From NCBI RefSeq assembly GCF_047511655.1, contig NC_133387.1:139496853-139560852 (forward strand): a stretch of 64,000 bases of DNA, written 5' to 3'. This document shows, in pieces, positions 58,829 to 64,000 of the stretch (positions within the stretch are counted from its first letter, which is position 1; each line of letters opens with the position of its first letter). This stretch comes from Castor canadensis. Taxonomy: Eukaryota; Chordata; Mammalia; Rodentia; Castoridae. Made by a program: the position numbers and the translations under genes. The notes below the pieces were generated by a model, which did no database searches, was not told the origin of the DNA, and was given only the letters and a program-made list of their open reading frames with translations.

Positions 58829-60381
58829 TGAGAGATTTCCAAGATGGCAGCTAGAGGGAGGAAGCAGAAAGCGTGTCTCCTAAAGTGAAATCTTAGAGAG
58901 ACACTGGAGACACACCTTGGAGGCAAGGCTACCTAGAAGAGACAAAACTTTGACTCTTCCACACCTCCAGCCTGTGCAGAGCAACTCCACTTCACATTGA
59001 ATGAAGAAACCAGGAGGGCTCCTGGGCCACCACCAGACGCCTGCGCCCAGATGGCTTGGGAAGATGTGACCACAAGGTGAGCTTAGTGGTACGTGGTACT
59101 CCCACAGACAACCCTGGGCCAGATCAGCATAGCCCCCTGGACAGACCGACCCCCACCCAGGGAAAAAAAGAGAAACTGAGTAATAAGCAATAAGAACAAT
59201 AAAGACACATAACAAAGAAGGTGAGATGCCCTGATCTCTGAAGAGAGGGGGAGGGGAATCCCTCCTGGAACTGTAAATAAACAAGCCAGGCCAGGCTGGA
59301 GAGGGCAGGAGTGGGGGTGCACACACCCAGCAACCAGGAGCGGGAAAGCTTGTGAGAGTGGTGGAGGGAGGAAAACTCCACAGGAGAGGGGGGAAGACCC
59401 ACCTCCCACATGAGCTGTAAACAAACACACCAGCCGGCAGGAGCAGCAGCACACGCCCAGCAATCAGGAGTGGGAAAGCTTGTAAAAGCAGCGGTGGGAG
59501 GAAAACTCCACAGGAGAGGGGGGAAGACCCACTTCCCACATGAGCTGTAAATAAACACGCTGGCCTGAGAAAGCGGGTGCAGTGTCACCTCCCCCAGTGT
59601 GCTTGGAAAGGGGAAAGCTTGTAGCAGAGGCTTGCACACAGGAGAACTCTGAGTAAACAAAGCCTGTGGGGCCAGGTGAGTGCTAAGCTCACCCCAGAGA
59701 TCAGCATAAATAATGCCTCCAGCAACAACAGGCTGACAGCAGCAGGCAGGCAAGTCACAGCTGAAGATAGCCATTCACAGAACTGTCTTCAGACTCTTTT
59801 TTAAATTCTCTCTCCCTACCTTTGATGAGACAACAACCGAACTACACCTGCATGCTGAAAAACTTACTAAAACTGTATTGCATTTGAACTTGGGACACTT
59901 TGTGGGTTTTTTTTTATTGTTCTATGTGGTTTTGTTCTATTTTATGTTACCCCTTTGATGAGACAACTACAGAACAACATCTGAGACACCATCTCCAGGA
60001 TTGGAGGCTGAGGGACGAAGACCAAAATTATTAAGACTGAAACTTCATTGCATTTGAAATTGGAGGGGTTTTTTATATATTTTTTTTTTCTTTCATTTAC
60101 TTATTTTTTATTTTTGTCTTTATTCTTTTTATTTTTTATTTTCAATCCTCTCTATCTCTCTAATGCCTTTTCAGCTTGAGGTTGATTAGTACACAGTCTC
60201 TCCCTGTTTATATCTTTGAAAATTTTTTGTTTGTTTCTTTGTTTTGTTTTTATTTTTTGCTACTTGATTATTTGTTTTTCCCTTTTCATTTAACTTCTTT
60301 GCTTTCCATCTCCTCAAACCTTCCATTCTAAATATCACTAGTGCTATTATTACAGCCAGAAAATACTTAATTGCACACAGT
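58829..60381 (+). promoter_or_regulatory. L1 5'UTR with YY1-type start site and internal intron
   Basis: CAAGATGGC at 58839-58847 is a YY1-type core near +1. A splice acceptor context (GACTCTTCCACACCTCCAG) ends at 58970. Donor CACAAG|GTGAGC has its GT at 59077-59078, and acceptor GATGAG ends at 59829, giving a 753-base intron. Tandem units of about 130 bp lie at about 59330-59590. Promoter and splicing roles are inferred. The splice sites are supported by the spliced copy at 35849-35952. Confidence 0.75.
59330..59600 (+). repeat. About 130 bp tandem units in L1 5'UTR
   Basis: GGGAAAGCTTGT is found at 59342 and 59472, then the same order of GGAGGAAAACTCCACAGGAG, GGGGGGAAGACCCAC and ACATGAGCTGTAAA. 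A diverged third start lies at about 59611. The matching minus-strand copies are at about 33900-34190. Confidence 0.85.
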
Positions 60382-61602
60382 ATGGGGACAATAACAACAC
60401 CAAGGGCAATGATGGGAAGACAGAAAAAGCAGGGAAACCAGTTACCCCAAAGCAAAAAATTAGTACAGGAACCAAAGGGGAATGAAGAAAACAGATACTC
60501 AGATCCAGACTCCAAAAAAATGAAGATAAACTATGCCAAAGAATCCAATGAAACCCACAAGAATAATTTAAAAGAAGACATACTACAAGTACTCAATGAG
60601 AATTTTATAGAGATGATACTGGATAGGGTCAACCAAAATGTACAGAAGACACTCAAGAAATTCCAAAACAACAAAAATAGAGAATTTGAAAAAGAAAAGA
60701 AGAAATAAAGGAAACCATAGAAGCACTGTATAAACACCAAAGTGAAACAAAGAACATGATTAATAAAGAGATAAATGAACTCAGGACAAAAATAGACAAC
60801 ATCAAAGAGGAAACACCCAGGATATGGAAAACCTCAGAAAAAAGAACGAAACAGAATTGCAAAACAAAACAGAAGGACAGTCCAGCAGAATAGAACAAAC
60901 AGAAGACAGAATCTCAGAACTCAAAGATGAAATGATAATTAAAGGCAAAACTGGAGAACTATTAGTCAAACAACTCAAGACCTGTGAAAAGAAAATGCAA
61001 GAACTCACCAACTCCATCAAAAGACCAAACTTGAGAATCATGGGCATCAAAGAAGAGGTGCAAGCAAAGGGAATGTGTAATATATTCAATAAAATAATAA
61101 CAGAAAATTTCCCAAATCTAGAGAAAGATATTCCCATACAGATGCAAGAGGCCTCCAGAACACCAAACAGACCAGATCAAAATAGAACTACCCCATGACA
61201 TATCATCATTAAAACAACAAGTTCAGAAACTAGGGAAAATATTGAAGGCTGTAAGAGAGAAAAAACAAATAACATACAAAGGTAAACCCATCAAAATCAC
61301 AGCAGACTTCTCAACACAAACATTAAAAGCAAGAAGAGTTGTGGGGTGAGATCTTCCGGGCACTAAATGAAAATAACTTCAACCCCAGGATACTCTACCC
61401 AAAAAAACTATCATTCAAAATAGATGGAGCAACAAAAGTCTTCCATGATAAGCAGAAACTAAAACAGTATGTGACCACAAAGCTACCACTACAAAAGATT
61501 CTTCAAGGGATTCTGCACACAGAAAGTGAAACTCAACATAACCATGAAAGGACAGGCATCACCAAACCACAGGAAAAGAAAAAGCAAGGCAGTAGAGAAT
61601 AA
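60382..61602 (+). pseudogene. L1 ORF1 remnant
   Basis: Open pieces: 60382-60708 (MGTITTPRAMMGRQKKQ start, then coiled coil), 60824-61198 (coiled-coil end and the start of the RNA-binding domain, IFNKIITENFPNLEKDIPIQ) and 61339-61602 (C-terminal domain). A frameshift near 60705, a short deletion near 60810 and a stop at 61197 break it. Confidence 0.85.
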
Positions 61603-61652
61603 CCTCAACTTAGGTACACACAATCAAACCTTCAAACAACTAAGACAACTAA

Positions 61653-63383
61653 ATGACAGGAATCACCACATACCTATCAGTACTAATACTTAATGTTAAT
61701 GGACTTAATTCCCCCATCAAAAGACACCACTTGATGAAATGGATTAAAAAGGAGGATTCAACAATTTGTTGCTTACAGGAGACCCATCTCACTGACAGAA
61801 GTAAGCATAGGCTTAGGATGAAAGGCTGGAAGAAGATTTACCAAGTCAATGACCCCTCAAAACAGACAGGAGTAGCAATACTTATCTCTGACAAAGTAGA
61901 CTTCAAACCTACATTGATCAAATGAGATAAAGAAGGACATTCCATACTAATAAAAGGGGAAATTGACCAAAAGGAAATAATAATTATCAACCTATATGCA
62001 CCCAATGTCAACACACCCAGTTTCATCAAACATATCCTGAAGGACCTAAAAGCATATATTAACTCCAACACACTGGTTGTGGGAGACTTTAACACCCCAT
62101 TATCATCAATAGATAGGTCATCCAAACAAAAAAATCAATAAAGAAATTCAATATCTAAAACATACCATAGATCAAATGTACCTACTTGATGTCTACAGAA
62201 CATTTCATCCAACTTCTATACAATATACATTCTTCTCAGCAGCCCATGGAACCTTCTCCAAAATAGATCATATCCTAGGGCACAAAGCAAGCCTCAGCAA
62301 ATATAAGAAAATAGAAATTATACTGTGCATACTATCTGATCACAATGCAATAAATCTAGAACTCAACAACAAAAGTAAAGACAAAAAATGTGCAAACAGC
62401 TAGAAGCTGAATAACTCATTACTTAATGAACAATGGGTCATTGATGAAATAAAAGAGGAAATTAAAAAGTTCCTGGAAGTCAATGAAAATGAAAACACAA
62501 CCTACCAGACCTATGGGACACAGCAAAGGCAGTCCTGAGAGGAAAGTTAATAGCCATGAGTGCATATATTAAAAAGACTGAAAGATCCCAAATCAGTGAC
62601 CTATTGATACATCTCAAACTCCTAGAAAAACAAGAACAAGCAAATCCCAAAACAAATAGGAGAGAAGTAATAAAAATAAGAGCAGAAATCAATGAAATAA
62701 AAACCAAAACAACCATACAAAGAATTAATGAAACAAAAAGTTGGTTCTTTGAAAAAATAAATAAGATTGATAGACCCCTGGCAAACCTGGCTAAAATGAG
62801 GAGAGAAAAAAATCCCAAATTAGTAGAATCAGGAGTGCTAAAGGGGAGATAACAACAAACACCATGAAAGTCCAGGAAATCATCAGAGACTACTTCGAGA
62901 ACCTATATTCAAATAAATTCGAAAATCTTAAAGAAGTACATATGAGCATCCAAAACTGAACCAAGAAGAAATTAATCACCTGAATAGATCTATAACACAA
63001 AATGAAATTGAAGCAGCAATCAAGAGTCTCCCCCCCAAAAAGAAAAGTCCAGGACCTGATGGCTTCTCTGCTGAATTCTATCAGACCTTTAAAGAAGAAC
63101 TGACACCAACCCTCCTTAAACTGTTCCACAAAATAGAAAGGGAAGGAAAACTGCCAAACACATTTTATGAAGCCAGTATTACACTTATCCCAAAACCAGG
63201 CAAAGACATTTCCAAAAAGGAGAACTATAGGCCAATTTCCTTAATGAGCATTGATGCAAAAATCCTCAACAAAATAATGGCAAACCGAATTCAACAACAC
63301 ATCAAAAAGATTATTCACCACGACAAGGTAGGCTTCATCCCAGGAATGCAGGGGTGGTTCAACATACGAAAATCAATAAATGT
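61653..63383 (+). pseudogene. L1 ORF2 remnant, cut in RT
   Basis: Endonuclease: LILNVNGLNSPIKR, then CCLQETHLTDRSKHRLRM (61653-61925, ending in a stop), VVGDFNTPLSSIDRSS in another frame, and [15 protein letters not shown] with SDHN (62176-62403). Spacer at 62556-62852. RT start: [39 protein letters not shown] and [13 protein letters not shown], where it ends. The catalytic aspartate box and the C-terminus are absent. Confidence 0.85.
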
Positions 63384-63394
63384 TAAAGTGATAG
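63383..63394. repeat. Right TSD of 3'-truncated L1
   Basis: Identical to 58817-58828. Confidence 0.8.
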
Positions 63395-64000
63395 CAATTT
63401 ATTTAATGATTTCAACTTAATTTTAATTGTATATGAGTACTCTATCCTTATACACAATTGTTATTACATGCCAGAGTTTATCTTTTTCTATGTATACCAA
63501 TAACATATTTTATTCTTTTGTTTTTTCACCTCTATACTAGAATTAAAAGTGCTTTGTGCACTAACATACAGTGCTCTGTATTTGCCTATATAGTCACCTT
63601 TTCCAGTGAATTTTATACCTTCATATACTTTTGTGTTGTTAGTATCTTTTCAACTTGAAATTTTTCTTATAACATGAGGCTAGCAGTGATGACCTCTTCA
63701 GTTTTTGTATATTGAAGAATGTCTTTATTTCTCTTACATTTCTGAAGCACAGTATTACTGAATACATTATTCCTATTTGGCATTTTTATTGCAGCACTTT
63801 GACTATGTCATTCCATTCCCTTCTGATCTGCAATGTTTCTGCTACAAAATCCAGTTATAGCATGTGGACTTCCTTGGTACATGACAAGTCACTTCCCTTG
63901 CTGCTTTCAAAATTTTATATTTGTCTTTGCCTTTGACAATTTGAGTGTAATGAGTCTCACTATGGATTTGTTTGGTTACATTTTATTTGGGGTCTGTTTA
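63395..64000 (-). mobile_element. Old L1 5' part (ORF1 region), runs off window
   Basis: ATGTCTTTATTTCTCTTACA, GGCATTTTTATTGCAGCACT, CTATGTCATTCCATTCCCTT and TTTCTGCTACAAAATCCAGT, then TCAAAATTTTATATTTGTC, are the reverse complement of old L1 ORF1 C-terminal sequence. It is the continuation of 58291-58828 beyond the young insertion. Confidence 0.8.

Larger units (their letters stand above)
58829..63383 (+). mobile_element. Young L1 with full 5' end but no 3' end
   Basis: Starts GAGATTTCCAAGATGGCAGC, followed by a 1.55 kb 5'UTR, ORF1 (from 60382) and ORF2 up to RT residues NIRKSIN. It stops at about 63383 inside ORF2, about 2.5 kb short of a full L1, with no A-tail, yet a 12 bp TSD flanks it. 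The older antisense L1 resumes directly after. It has frameshifts in both ORFs. Confidence 0.9.

Overview
This is a 64 kb stretch of mammalian nuclear DNA that is mostly interspersed repeats. I find no intact protein-coding gene and no RNA gene. The mix of repeats (L1 LINEs, B1-like and tRNA/ID-like SINEs, MIR, L2, MER5-like, ERVL-MaLR and MLT2-type LTRs) points to a rodent. The young L1 3' end and the ID-like SINE (GCCTAGCAAGC core, CCAGTACCACC before the A-tail) look like castorimorph rodent (beaver group) repeats. That species guess is from memory and is not proven.

Layout. 1-3178: minus-strand L1 with its 5' end at about 3178, lying against an older L1 with an inverted 5' part (3179-4785). 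6025-10470: plus-strand L1 that has lost its reverse-transcriptase core. 10.5-20.9 kb: mostly single-copy DNA with MER5-like, MaLR LTR and SINE copies and one L1 fragment. 20948-21595: short L1 with a 16 bp target-site duplication (TSD). 21921-22837: a broken copy of TSKU (Tsukushi, a secreted leucine-rich-repeat protein), the only trace of a cellular protein gene. 22.8-27.4 kb: ancient MIR/L2 and a recent SINE with TSD. 27412-36373: a 9 kb composite minus-strand L1. 36.4-41.4 kb: mostly single-copy. 41.4-47.8 kb: L1s, including a nested copy and a second inverted L1. 47.8-53.8 kb: ancient LINE remains, SINEs and a solo LTR. 53.8-64.0 kb: one very old minus-strand L1 broken up by a SINE, an MLT2 LTR (itself hit by a young L1), an L1 3' end and a young plus-strand L1 (58829-63383).

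The most unusual object is the composite L1 at 27412-36373. A single 15 bp TSD bounds the whole block. Read 5' to 3' on the minus strand it is: about 421 nt of non-L1 sequence starting with a CpG-rich segment; an L1 5'UTR segment that starts exactly at a splice-acceptor position; a precise loss of about 750 bp that matches a GT-AG intron still present in two other L1 5'UTRs here; the first part of ORF1; then a complete second L1 down to its A-rich tail. The simplest reading is reverse transcription of a spliced host-L1 chimeric RNA (5' transduction) made from a source L1 nested in another L1. A second oddity is the L1 at 58829-63383, which has a complete 5' end and a TSD but stops inside ORF2 with no A-tail.

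All L1 reading frames here carry stops or frameshifts, so no copy looks able to move by itself. Repeat family names come from recognition by eye. Boundaries without a TSD are good to tens of bases only.
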